Shown piece after piece: positions 51,631-59,841 of a stretch of DNA of 64,000 bases. The stretch lies in NCBI RefSeq assembly GCF_900112345.1, contig NZ_FOLB01000003.1, positions 186,001 through 250,000 of the forward strand, in the 5' to 3' direction. Positions within the stretch are counted from its first letter, which is position 1, and the number at the start of each line of letters is the position of its first letter. Below the pieces are notes generated by a model. The model was not told the DNA's origin, did not search any database, and worked only from the letters and a program-made list of their open reading frames with translations. The DNA comes from Nocardioides terrae. Its GTDB lineage: Bacteria; Actinomycetota; Actinomycetes; Propionibacteriales; Nocardioidaceae. The position numbers and the translations under genes are program-made.

Positions 51631-52675
51631 CGGCCGGGGGTTCCGGGGCCAGCAGGTCGCGGAACCGAAGCCGCTCGCGACGGCGGGCACGACGGACCAG
51701 CTCGCCGCGGCGGCGCCGGAAGATCGGCCGGACCGCCTCGGTGCGGGCCAGGTCGGCGGCGCCGATGATGCCGGCCTCCGGGCCGAACCTGGCATGCAGC
51801 AGCGGCGGGATGTCGCGGTGCCCGGCACCCACGAGGGACTCCGCGAGGGCCCTGCGAGCAGGCCCGAGGAGGAGGTCCCCGGCTGCGGACACCCCGCCGC
51901 CGATGACGACCATCTCGGGGTCGAAGGCGGCCACGAGGTTGGCGACGCCCACGCCGAGCCAGCCGCCCACCGAGGCGAACGCCTCCAGCGCCACCGCGTC
52001 GCCCTGCTTCGCGGCGTCGGTCACCATCGGGCCGGTCAGCGCACGCGGGTCGCCGCCACAGGCCTCGTCGAGCACCGTGTCGCGGCTGTCCAGATGTGCC
52101 CGCGCGAAGCGGGCCAGTGCGTTGCCGCTGCAGTACTGCTCCCAGCAGCCGGTCCCGCCGCACTCGCAGGCCTGCCCGTTCGGAACGACCTGCATGTGGC
52201 CGAACTCGCCGGCCATGCCGTTCTGGCCGCGCAGGAGGGTGCGGTTGAGGATCAGGCTGCCGCCGATGCCCGTGCCGAGCGTGATCATGACGACGTCGGT
52301 GTAGCCGCGCGCGACGCCGAAGGAGTACTCCGCGCGAGCGGCGCAGTTGGCGTCGTTGTCGAGCGCGACCGGCACGCCCCACCGTGCCTCGAGGCGGGCC
52401 CGGGTGGGGTCCATGCGCCACGGGAGGTGCGGCGCGAACATGACCCGCTCGCCGGTGGCGTCGACGAAGCCGGCGGCGGCCAGCCCGACGGCGTCGATCC
52501 GACGGCCGTCGGCGACCTCCAGCACGGCCTCGGTCAGCGCGTCCTCGACGAGCGTCACCTCCACGTGACGGCCGGGGGTCGAGCGGCGCGCCGTCCGCCC
52601 GACGGTGCCGTCGGGCAGGACCTCGCCGGCGAGCACCTTCGTGCCGCCGATGTCGACGCCGATGTAGAGAGTCAC
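51581..52675 (-). CDS. ROK family sugar kinase, first copy, with basic C-terminal tail
   Basis: A 364-residue ASKHA kinase, probably a glucokinase. MTLYIGVDIGGTKVLAGEVL has the phosphate-1 loop, VALDNDANCAARAEYSFG the catalytic Asp, GEFGHMQVVPNGQACECGGT plus GCWEQYCSG the ROK zinc-binding motif. The last 45 residues are an unusual Arg-rich tail (RRRRGELVRRARRRERLRFR). Its GTG start lies in a tandem repeat and its 3' end overlaps a convergent gene. Sugar specificity is inferred from family only. Confidence 0.88.
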   Translation of the reverse strand: MTLYIGVDIGGTKVLAGEVLPDGTVGRTARRSTPGRHVEVTLVEDALTEAVLEVADGRRIDAVGLAAAGFVDATGERVMFAPHLPWRMDPTRARLEARWGVPVALDNDANCAARAEYSFGVARGYTDVVMITLGTGIGGSLILNRTLLRGQNGMAGEFGHMQVVPNGQACECGGTGCWEQYCSGNALARFARAHLDSRDTVLDEACGGDPRALTGPMVTDAAKQGDAVALEAFASVGGWLGVGVANLVAAFDPEMVVIGGGVSAAGDLLLGPARRALAESLVGAGHRDIPPLLHARFGPEAGIIGAADLARTEAVRPIFRRRRGELVRRARRRERLRFRDLLAPEPPAVTTARRRPKGRRGPSA

Positions 52676-52710
52676 CGCCCCGTCACCGCCCCGTCACCCG
52701 CCCCGTCACC
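52671..52710 (-). repeat. 11-base tandem repeat at the junction of the two ROK genes
   Basis: GTCACCGCCCC (plus strand) at 52671-52681 and 52682-52692, a 12-base copy at 52693-52704 and a partial at 52705-52710. On the coding strand each unit reads GGGGCGGTGAC, so the stop of the upstream gene and the start of the downstream gene are both repeat units. Confidence 0.88.
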
Positions 52711-53641
52711 GGCGCGCCAGGTCGGCGGCGCCGATCAGGCCGGCGCGGCTGCCGAGCGTCGCCTTGCGGATGGCCAGCTCCGGTCGGTGGCCGCGGCCGG
52801 TGAGCTGGCTGAGGAAGCCCTCGCGGGCGGGCTCGAGGAGCAGCTCGTCGGCCTCCGACACACCGCCGCCGATGGCGACCATGGCCGGGTCGAGGACGGC
52901 GGTGAGCGAGGCGATGCCCTCGCCGAGCCAGCGTCCGAGCTCTCCGAGCAGGCTGAGCGCTGCCAGGTCGCCCTCCCGGGCCGCCGTGGTCACCAGGGGG
53001 CCGTCGATCGACTCCACCTCGCCGCCCGCGCGCTTGAGCAGGCCGTCGGCGCGGCCGCACTCCGCCGCCTCGCGGGCCATCCGGACCAGCGCGGTGCCGC
53101 TCGCATACATCTCGTAGCAGCCGAGGTTGCCGCATCCGCAGAGGATGCCGCCGGGCACGACGCGCATGTGGCCGATCTCGGCGCCGATGCCGAACGCGCC
53201 GCGGTAGAGGGAGCCGTCGAGGACGAGACCCCCGCCCACGCCGGTCCCGACGGTGACGAGGAGGAAGTCGTCGATGTCGGCGCCGGCGCCGAACGTGAAC
53301 TCGCCCCACGCCGCGGCGTTGGCGTCGTTCTCGATGACGACGCTCTTGCCGGTGCGCTGCTCGAGCTCGGCGCGCAGGTTGACGTCGCGCCACGCGATGT
53401 TGGGTGCGAAGAGCACGGTGCTGCGCTGCTTGTCGATGTAGCCGGCCGCGCCGACGCCGACGTTGTCGAAGGCGTGTCGGGTGGCCAGGTCGGCGACCAG
53501 CCCCGAGACGGCGTCGGTGATGGCGTCCACGTCGGTGGCCGGGGACTCCACCCGGACCTCCTCGACGATCGAGCCGTCGTCGCCGACGACACCGGCCAGG
53601 ATCTTCGTCCCGCCGATGTCCACTCCGCAGGCCAGACTCAC
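52706..53641 (-). CDS. ROK family glucokinase, second copy
   Basis: A 311-residue ROK kinase. VSLACGVDIGGTKILAGVVG is the N-terminal phosphate loop, VVIENDANAAAWGEFTFGAG the catalytic Asp segment and GILCGCGNLGCYEMYASG the zinc motif. The normal ROK length argues that this is the standard glucokinase and that the first copy is the derived one. The GTG at 53641 follows GGGAGGAA and overlaps the DUF5304 stop (GTGA). Confidence 0.9.
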   Translation of the reverse strand: MSLACGVDIGGTKILAGVVGDDGSIVEEVRVESPATDVDAITDAVSGLVADLATRHAFDNVGVGAAGYIDKQRSTVLFAPNIAWRDVNLRAELEQRTGKSVVIENDANAAAWGEFTFGAGADIDDFLLVTVGTGVGGGLVLDGSLYRGAFGIGAEIGHMRVVPGGILCGCGNLGCYEMYASGTALVRMAREAAECGRADGLLKRAGGEVESIDGPLVTTAAREGDLAALSLLGELGRWLGEGIASLTAVLDPAMVAIGGGVSEADELLLEPAREGFLSQLTGRGHRPELAIRKATLGSRAGLIGAADLARR

Positions 53642-54045
53642 TGTCGTTCCTCCCGTTCCGTCGACCCGGACGGGTCGGTCTCCGGCCAGTCGCCCTCGGA
53701 GTCGAGGTCGATCCTCTCCACCCCGGCCGACCGCTCCGTGGCCGGGTTCGAGGCGCCGGCGGCCGCGAGCACGCTGGCTGCTGCCTGCATCAGCGAGGCA
53801 GCCGCGCTGGCCAGGTGCACCTTGAGCTCGGGGCTCGCCTCGCGCAGCACGTGGACGGTACGGCAGATCGGGCAGTAGGCGCACTCCTGCGCGCCCGTGT
53901 CGAGATGGGCGTCCAGGTTGGCGCCCAGACCGTGTCCGAGGTCGCCCGCCCAGCCGGAGAGCGCGCCCAAGAGCTTCGCCGCCTCCTCGGCCGCAGACCC
54001 GATCCGGTCCTGCCCGTCGGCAGGACCCTGGTCCGATCCCGTCAC
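53638..54045 (-). CDS. DUF5304-type protein with a CxxC zinc-like motif
   Basis: A 135-residue protein. ECAYCPICRTVHVLREASPE gives a CxxCxxC cluster near residues 55-62, and the following helices (VHLASAAASLMQAAASVLAA) end in an acidic tail. Such proteins are recurrent partners of ROK glucokinase and ArsA ATPase genes in actinobacteria; the DUF5304 assignment is from memory of that context. Function unknown. It overlaps both neighbours. Confidence 0.7.
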   Translation of the reverse strand: MTGSDQGPADGQDRIGSAAEEAAKLLGALSGWAGDLGHGLGANLDAHLDTGAQECAYCPICRTVHVLREASPELKVHLASAAASLMQAAASVLAAAGASNPATERSAGVERIDLDSEGDWPETDPSGSTEREERQ

Positions 54046-55250
54046 TGCGTTCCCCGTCCTGTCCGTTCCTCCGCGCGCTCCGATCCTTCCACGAACCGCA
54101 CCTGGAGCTCGCCGGCATCCACCCGTGCCCCCGCGATCCGGAGGCGGGCGATGCCCTGGGGCAGCGTCATCAGCCGCCGGTAGGAGCCGACGGTCACCAC
54201 GAGGTCGTCACCGTTGCGAGCCAGGTGCACCTGGTCGCTGCTCGCCCCCGGCAGCGCCAGGTGAGCCACCGCTCCGGTCGCGGTGCGGGTGACGCGGAAC
54301 GGCCCGTCACCGGCCGGCGCGGCCAGCGGGTCGCCCGTCTCCGGGTCGTAGACCTCGCTGGCGAGCGCCTCCAGAGCCGGTACGCCGACCGGCTCGCGCG
54401 GTCGGTAGACCGACCGCCACACCGGCAGCGCCGGGAAGGAGGCGCCCACATCGGCGAGCACCTCGTCCTGGGCCTTCACCCAGCCGGAGCGCCAGTCGTC
54501 GGCCCCCTCGGCGGGGAAGATCCGGTTGGCCACGACCCCGTCGACGCGATAGCCGTAGAGCGACAGCATCGTGTAGGACCGACGGGCCTCGGCGACCACC
54601 ACGGTCTCCGGCGTCAGCACGATCCGGACGCTCGCCGTCGGGCCGGTGAGCAGGTCGCGCACCTCGAGCAGCTCGTCGTGCAGCCTCTGCAGCGCGTCGA
54701 AGACCGTGTCACCGGGCATCGGCACGCCCGCGGCGCGGGTCAGCACGGGCTTGAGCGCCTTGACGACGCGGCGCTGCATCGGGAAGACCCGGGCCATGTA
54801 CCAACCCAGCGCCTCGGGCAGCGCGAGCAGGCGCAGCGTCTCGGCGGTCGGCGCGCAGTCCACGACGACGACGTCCCACTCGCCGGACCTGGCGCGCTGG
54901 CGGAGGTCGAGGAGGGCCATCACCTCCTCGGCGCCGGGGATCACGGTCAGCTCCTCGGCGGCCACCGGGTCCATGCCGGCGACGTCGAGCACCGACAGGA
55001 GGTAGCGCTGGATGTCGGCCCAGGACTGCTCGAACCGGAGCTGGGCGTCGACCTGCTCGACGTACAGGTGCGGCGCGACGAGCGTCGGCTCGGGACCGAC
55101 CTCGACGCCGAAGGCGTCGGCCAGGGAGTGGGCGGCGTCGGTGGACAGCACCAGGGTCCGCTGTCCCGACGCGGCAGCGAGGGCGGCCGTGGCGGCGGCC
55201 ATCGTCGACTTGCCGACGCCGCCCTTGCCCGTGAAGAGCAGGACCCTCAA
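54042..55250 (-). CDS. ArsA/GET3-type ATPase
   Basis: A 402-residue deviant Walker A ATPase. LLFTGKGGVGKSTMAAATAA is the P-loop, STDAAHSLADAFGVEV switch I and VVVDCAPTAETLRLLALPEA switch II. One ATPase domain only, unlike the duplicated ArsA pump. The C-terminal 100 residues (LPGASSDQVHLARNGDDLVV region) look like the hsp20-like domain of plant/actinobacterial ArsA. No arsenic genes lie nearby, so a targeting or regulatory role is more likely than arsenite export. Confidence 0.87.
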   Translation of the reverse strand: MRVLLFTGKGGVGKSTMAAATAALAAASGQRTLVLSTDAAHSLADAFGVEVGPEPTLVAPHLYVEQVDAQLRFEQSWADIQRYLLSVLDVAGMDPVAAEELTVIPGAEEVMALLDLRQRARSGEWDVVVVDCAPTAETLRLLALPEALGWYMARVFPMQRRVVKALKPVLTRAAGVPMPGDTVFDALQRLHDELLEVRDLLTGPTASVRIVLTPETVVVAEARRSYTMLSLYGYRVDGVVANRIFPAEGADDWRSGWVKAQDEVLADVGASFPALPVWRSVYRPREPVGVPALEALASEVYDPETGDPLAAPAGDGPFRVTRTATGAVAHLALPGASSDQVHLARNGDDLVVTVGSYRRLMTLPQGIARLRIAGARVDAGELQVRFVEGSERAEERTGRGTQ

Positions 55251-55687
55251 GACTGCAGGGCCTCCACGCGCGTCTTGAGTCCGCGCAGGGCCGCCTCGAT
55301 GAGGATCTTCTCGCCGCGGCGCTTGAGCATGCCGATGAGCGGGATCGTCAGGTCGAGGGCGAGCCGGTAGGTCACCTCGGTGCTACCACCGAGGTCGCGC
55401 AGGACGTAGGCGCCGTCGAGCGCACGCAGCATGTTGCCGCGCGCGAGGGTCCAGGTGACCTGGCGGTGCCCGTCCCAGGTGTAGGCGAGCGTGTAGTCGT
55501 CCTTGATCGGGGCCACGTCCAGCACGAAGTGCACCTCGCTGGGCCGCCCGTCCGCACCGGTCGACTCCACGTCCGCGGTCTTCACGCCCTTCGCCCACAC
55601 CGGGTAGGAACCGAAGTCGGCGATGACGGCCATCACAGCGGCGGGCGCAGCATCGACGACGATCGAGGACGTGGTCTGTTCAGCCAT
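55247..55687 (-). CDS. SRPBCC (START-like) family protein
   Basis: A 146-residue ligand-binding protein of the polyketide cyclase/dehydrase group. TTSSIVVDAAPAAVMAVIAD begins the fold, GSYPVWAKGVKTADVESTG is the typical W-x-K region and GAYVLRDLGGSTEVTYRLAL a late strand. These proteins bind lipids or hydrophobic molecules; the ligand is unknown. It overlaps the ArsA-type gene by four bases (ATGA), so they are co-translated. Confidence 0.88.
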   Translation of the reverse strand: MAEQTTSSIVVDAAPAAVMAVIADFGSYPVWAKGVKTADVESTGADGRPSEVHFVLDVAPIKDDYTLAYTWDGHRQVTWTLARGNMLRALDGAYVLRDLGGSTEVTYRLALDLTIPLIGMLKRRGEKILIEAALRGLKTRVEALQS

Positions 55688-55841
55688 GGATGCGGGTCCC
55701 AGCAGTGTCGGCGAGCGGGTCGGCGGTGGTGTGCCAGGCGGCGCTGGCGTGCTCGGCGAGCGTACCGGATGCTCGACGTCCTAGGCTCGGCGGTAGTGTG
55801 CTGGCCGATTACCGCCTAGTAAGTCCTGACAGGGGGCCCCG

Positions 55842-57638
55842 GTGCGCGAGTTCTCCACGCCGCTGACGATCGATCTGCCGACGGTCGGCAACCTGACGGA
55901 CGACGTCGTCAGCAACGCGCGGGATGCGGCCGACGCCGCCGTCTTCAGCCGCCGCAACGCCGGTGGCGCCTGGGAGGACGTCAGCTCGGCGACCTTCCTG
56001 GAGGAGGTCACGGCCGTCGCCAAGGGCCTCGTCGCGGCCGGCATCGAGCGCGGCGACCGGGTCGCCATCTTCTCCAAGACGCGCTACGAGTGGACGCTGC
56101 TCGACTACGCGATCTGGTTCGCGGGCGCGATCACCGTGCCGATCTACGAGACCTCCTCCCCCGAGCAGGTGCGCTGGATCCTCCAGGACTCCGGGACCAA
56201 GGCGGTCGTCGCGGAGGGGCCGGAGCACGTCTCGCGGATCGCCGAGACCCGGAGCGCGCTGACCGACCTCAACCACGTCTGGTCCTTCGCCGACAACGGC
56301 GTCGACGTGCTCCGGCGCCTGGGCGCCGACGTCGCCGACGAGGAGATCGAGAAGCGGCGTACGTCGCTCACGCCGGCCGACACCGCCACGCTGATCTACA
56401 CCTCCGGCACGACGGGCCGACCCAAGGGCTGCGTCCTCACCCACGGCAACTTCATGTTCGAGCTCGGGATCGCCGTCCACGAGCTCGACCGCCTCTTCCA
56501 GGCCGAGGAGCGCAGCACCCTGCTGTTCCTGCCGCTGGCCCACGTGTTCGCTCGCGTCATCCAGCTCGGTTGCGTGAAGTCGCGGACCCGCCTGGGCCAC
56601 TCCCCCGACATCAAGAACCTCATCGACGACCTCGGCGAGTTCCAGCCCACCTTCATCCTCGCGGTCCCGCGGGTCTTCGAGAAGGTGTTCAACACCGCCT
56701 CGCAGAAGGCCGCCGCCGATGGCCGCGGCAAGATCTTCGACAAGGCGGCCGACGTCGCCATCGGCTACTCCCGCGCGCTGGACAAGGGCCGGGTCCCGCT
56801 CCCGCTGCGGCTGCAGCACGCGCTGTTCTCCAAGCTGGTCTACGGCAAGCTCCTGGCGGCCCTCGGCGGCAAGTGCCAGTACGCCGTCTCCGGCGGTGCG
56901 CCGCTCGGCGAGCGGCTCGGTCACTTCTACCGCGGCATGGGGCTGACCGTGCTCGAGGGCTACGGCCTCACCGAGACGACCGCGGCCCTCACCGTCAACC
57001 TGCCTGACGCGATCAAGGTCGGCACCGTCGGACGGCCCCTCGAGGGCACCACCGTGCGGGTCGCCGACGACGGCGAGCTCCTCTTCAAGGGCGGCCAGGT
57101 GTTCCGGGAGTACTGGAACAACCCCGAGGCCACCGCCGAGGCGAAGGCAGGTGACGGCGCCTGGTTCCACACCGGCGACCTCGGCGAGGTCGACGACGAG
57201 GGCTTCGTGCGCATCACCGGCCGCAAGAAGGAGATCCTGGTGACCGCGGGCGGCAAGAACGTCGCGCCCGCCGTGCTCGAGGACCGCCTGCGCGCGCACC
57301 CGCTCGTCGACCAGTGCATGGTCGTGGGCGACGGAGAGCCGTTCATCGCCGCACTGGTCACCCTCGACTCCGAGTCGCTGCCCGCCTGGGCCGAGTCGCA
57401 CGGCAAGGCGATGGACCTCGCCGGCCTCGTCGACGACCCCAACCTGGTCGCCGAGGTCCAGGCCGCCGTGGACGACGCCAACAAGGCGGTCTCCAAGGCC
57501 GAGTCGATCCGGAAGTTCCTCATCCTGCCGGACGCGTGGACCGAGGAGGGCGGCCAGCTGACGCCCAGCCTGAAGCTCAAGCGCAGCGTGGTGATGAAGG
57601 AGTTCCGGGACCAGGTCGAGGGCCTCTACCACTCCTGA
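55842..57638 (+). CDS. fadD: Long-chain fatty acid--CoA ligase
   Basis: A 598-residue AMP-forming ligase that activates fatty acids. TATLIYTSGTTGRPKGCVLT is the AMP-binding P-loop-like motif, GYGLTETTAALTVNL the adenylate-binding region and WFHTGDLGEVDDEGFVRITG the C-terminal hinge motif. TGRKKEIL carries the catalytic Lys region. GTG start preceded by AGGGGGCCC. Divergent from the SRPBCC gene across 154 bases. It resembles FadD15-type enzymes; the acyl chain length is not determined. Confidence 0.94.
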   Translation: MREFSTPLTIDLPTVGNLTDDVVSNARDAADAAVFSRRNAGGAWEDVSSATFLEEVTAVAKGLVAAGIERGDRVAIFSKTRYEWTLLDYAIWFAGAITVPIYETSSPEQVRWILQDSGTKAVVAEGPEHVSRIAETRSALTDLNHVWSFADNGVDVLRRLGADVADEEIEKRRTSLTPADTATLIYTSGTTGRPKGCVLTHGNFMFELGIAVHELDRLFQAEERSTLLFLPLAHVFARVIQLGCVKSRTRLGHSPDIKNLIDDLGEFQPTFILAVPRVFEKVFNTASQKAAADGRGKIFDKAADVAIGYSRALDKGRVPLPLRLQHALFSKLVYGKLLAALGGKCQYAVSGGAPLGERLGHFYRGMGLTVLEGYGLTETTAALTVNLPDAIKVGTVGRPLEGTTVRVADDGELLFKGGQVFREYWNNPEATAEAKAGDGAWFHTGDLGEVDDEGFVRITGRKKEILVTAGGKNVAPAVLEDRLRAHPLVDQCMVVGDGEPFIAALVTLDSESLPAWAESHGKAMDLAGLVDDPNLVAEVQAAVDDANKAVSKAESIRKFLILPDAWTEEGGQLTPSLKLKRSVVMKEFRDQVEGLYHS

Positions 57639-57910
57639 CAGATCTCACATACTGAGACACTTGCTGCGAGGCGAACGGACGGTTTCGCCGCGCCGGGCGG
57701 ACTACTCGGCCCGACCGTTCGGATCATGCCGTCCTGGGACTTTCGCCCTCCTGAGCGTGGGACCGTCGGGACGGTCCCTGGTCGGGGTGTGGACCACTCT
57801 CTGGATGGCCGGAACTTTGATTCTCGTTCCGCCACATCGGCCCCAGCGAGTCCCTAGAGTGCTCCGCTGTCGGGGGACGGCTCAGTCGTCCTGTGAGTGA
57901 AAGGTCGTCG
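57639..57910 (+). other. Noncoding region before the tad pilus operon
   Basis: A 272-base gap between fadD and cpaB. No convincing gene; a short open frame across 57661-57900 has no domain or plausible start context. TAGAGT at 57855-57860 is a weak -10 candidate without a matching -35 at good spacing. It probably holds the tad operon promoter and a fadD terminator that I cannot point to. Confidence 0.6.
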
Positions 57911-58651
57911 ATGGAACGGCGCAGAATCCTTGTGGTCGCAGCGGCACTGGTCGCGGCGATCGGTGCAGTCCTGGTGTTCATGTACGTCCGCGGGGCGGAC
58001 GCGCGAGCCCAGGACCAGTTCGAGACCACAGACGTCCTCGTCGCGGCACAGCCGATCGAGGCGGGCGAGAAGATCGACGAGGCATCGAGTGCCGGCAAGA
58101 TCGTCAAGAAGGCGGTCACCAACAGCTCGCTGGTGCCCGGCTACCAGGTCGACCTGAGCACGTTGACCGGCAAGGTCGCGCTGACGCCGATCTACCCGGA
58201 CGAGCAGATCATCGGCTCGAAGTTCGGCGACACCGCTGCGCCGACCTCGTCGCTGCGGATCCCGGACGACAAGATCGCGATCTCGGTCAACCTCACCGAC
58301 CCGGCGCGCGTCGCCGGCTTCGTCGACCCGGGGTCGAAGGTCGCCATCTTCCTCAACGGGACCGACGCCAAGCAGGGCACCCCGTTCACGCAGCTGCTGC
58401 TGCCCGAGGTGACCGTGATCGGCGTCGGCTCCACCACGCCGGTCTCCACCACGACCACCGACGAGACGGGCGCGCAGACCACCGAGCAGCTGCCTCGCAC
58501 GCTGCTGACGCTCGCGCTGAACCAGACGGACGCGCAGAAGGTGCTCTTCAGCCAGGGCAACGGCGAGCTCGCGTTCGCCCTTCTGCCGGCCGACGGCAAG
58601 GCCGAGATCAAGCCCGGCGCCCGCACCGACTTCGACAACCTCTTCGGGTGA
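57911..58651 (+). CDS. cpaB: Flp pilus assembly protein CpaB (SAF domain)
   Basis: A 246-residue periplasmic/exported pilus assembly protein. One N-terminal transmembrane helix (residues about 6-26) precedes the SAF domain (VLVAAQPIEAGEKIDEASSA) and the RcpC/CpaB domain (ISVNLTDPARVAGFVDPGSK, LLPEVTVIGVG). The ATG at 57911 follows AAAGGT at good spacing and is preferred to the GTG at 57893. First gene of the tad operon, five bases before cpaE. Confidence 0.88.
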   Translation: MERRRILVVAAALVAAIGAVLVFMYVRGADARAQDQFETTDVLVAAQPIEAGEKIDEASSAGKIVKKAVTNSSLVPGYQVDLSTLTGKVALTPIYPDEQIIGSKFGDTAAPTSSLRIPDDKIAISVNLTDPARVAGFVDPGSKVAIFLNGTDAKQGTPFTQLLLPEVTVIGVGSTTPVSTTTTDETGAQTTEQLPRTLLTLALNQTDAQKVLFSQGNGELAFALLPADGKAEIKPGARTDFDNLFG

Positions 58652-58656
58652 TCTGA

Positions 58657-59841
58657 ATGCCCGTCATCGTCGATCAGGACCAGGACGTCGTCGCCGCGCT
58701 CCTCCGCTCGCTCCCCGCGGGCTCCCAGGGCGTTGCGAGCGTCGACCGGATGCGCGCCTGGCTGGCCCAGCACGAGGACGAGTACGTCGTCGTGCTCGGC
58801 CCGACCGTCGAAGTGCCGGACGCGCTCGCACTGTGCGACTACCTGCGCACCGCGCACCCGACCCTGAGCGTGGTCCTCGTCCGTTACGAGATGACCACCG
58901 AGGTGCTGGCCGCGGCCATGCAGGCCGGTGCCAGGGACGTGGTCCCGGGCGAGTCTCCCGAGGCCCTCTCGGCCGCCGTCACGCGCGCCTACCAGCTCTT
59001 CGTCGCCCTGCGCGGCCCGGGCGGCGCCAACCAGTCCGGCAAGGTGATCACGGTCTGGTCGCCCAAGGGCGGCGTCGGGAAGACGACGATGTCGGTCAAC
59101 CTCGGCCTGGCGCTCACCGAGGGTGGCGCCCGTCGCGTCTGCGTGGTCGACCTCGACCTGGCGTTCGGGGACGTGGCGATCACCCTCCAGCTGTTCCCGA
59201 CCCACTCCATCGAGCACGCGGTGGGGTCGGAGAACTCCGTCGACGCCGACCTGCTCAACGGCCTGCTGACCCGCCACGGCGACTCACTGATGATCCTGGC
59301 GGCACCGGCCCACCCCGACGTCCGTGACCGGGTCTCGGCCACGCTGGTCGCCCAGATCCTGCGCACCCTCAAGCAGTCCTTCGACTTCGTGGTCGTCGAC
59401 ACCGCGCCCGCGTTCGACGAGCAGACCCTGACCGCGCTCGACGAGACCGACGAGATCGTCATCGTGGCCACCCTCGACGTGCCGACGCTGAAGAACGTCA
59501 AGATCGCTCTCGAGACGCTCGACATGCTCAACGTCGCGCCGGACCGCCGGCACCTCGTGCTCAACCGTGCCGACGACGAGGTGGGGATCAGCCCCGACCG
59601 GGTCGAGGGCATCCTCGGCATCCGGCCCTCCGCCCGGGTGGCGACCTCGCTCGAGGTCGCGGCGTCGACCAACGCGGGCAGCCCGATCGTGGTGAAGAAC
59701 CCCCACCACCCGACGAGCACCGCCATCATCGCCCTCGCCTCGGAGCTGGCCGGCGGCGAGATCGCCACCCCGGTCTCCGCCAGCGCCGACGAGCCGGCGC
59801 CGGAGCAACAGTCGAAGCGACGTCTGAGGAGGCGGCGATGA
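58657..59841 (+). CDS. cpaE: Tad pilus localisation ATPase CpaE
   Basis: A 394-residue protein. The N-terminal 120 residues form a receiver-like domain (VVLGPTVEVPDALALCDYLR, AAAMQAGARDVVPGESP) without a clear phosphorylation set. The MinD/ParA-type ATPase begins at VITVWSPKGGVGKTTMSVNL, with VVDLDLAFGDVAITLQLFPT as switch II. CpaE recruits the pilus machinery to a site in the cell. An Arg-rich tail ends it. It overlaps cpaF by four bases. Confidence 0.92.
   Translation: MPVIVDQDQDVVAALLRSLPAGSQGVASVDRMRAWLAQHEDEYVVVLGPTVEVPDALALCDYLRTAHPTLSVVLVRYEMTTEVLAAAMQAGARDVVPGESPEALSAAVTRAYQLFVALRGPGGANQSGKVITVWSPKGGVGKTTMSVNLGLALTEGGARRVCVVDLDLAFGDVAITLQLFPTHSIEHAVGSENSVDADLLNGLLTRHGDSLMILAAPAHPDVRDRVSATLVAQILRTLKQSFDFVVVDTAPAFDEQTLTALDETDEIVIVATLDVPTLKNVKIALETLDMLNVAPDRRHLVLNRADDEVGISPDRVEGILGIRPSARVATSLEVAASTNAGSPIVVKNPHHPTSTAIIALASELAGGEIATPVSASADEPAPEQQSKRRLRRRR

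Noticed and set aside
51794..53878. A 694-codon plus-strand open frame opposite the two ROK kinases
   Set aside because: Antisense shadow; both kinases on the minus strand keep all their motifs.
54042..55250. The ArsA-type gene as arsenic resistance
   Set aside because: No arsB, arsC or arsR nearby and only one ATPase domain; the context (SRPBCC, DUF5304, glucokinase) does not fit arsenite export.
57661..57900. A 79-codon open frame before cpaB as a small gene
   Set aside because: No ribosome site, no domain, and it overlaps the expected promoter region of the tad operon.
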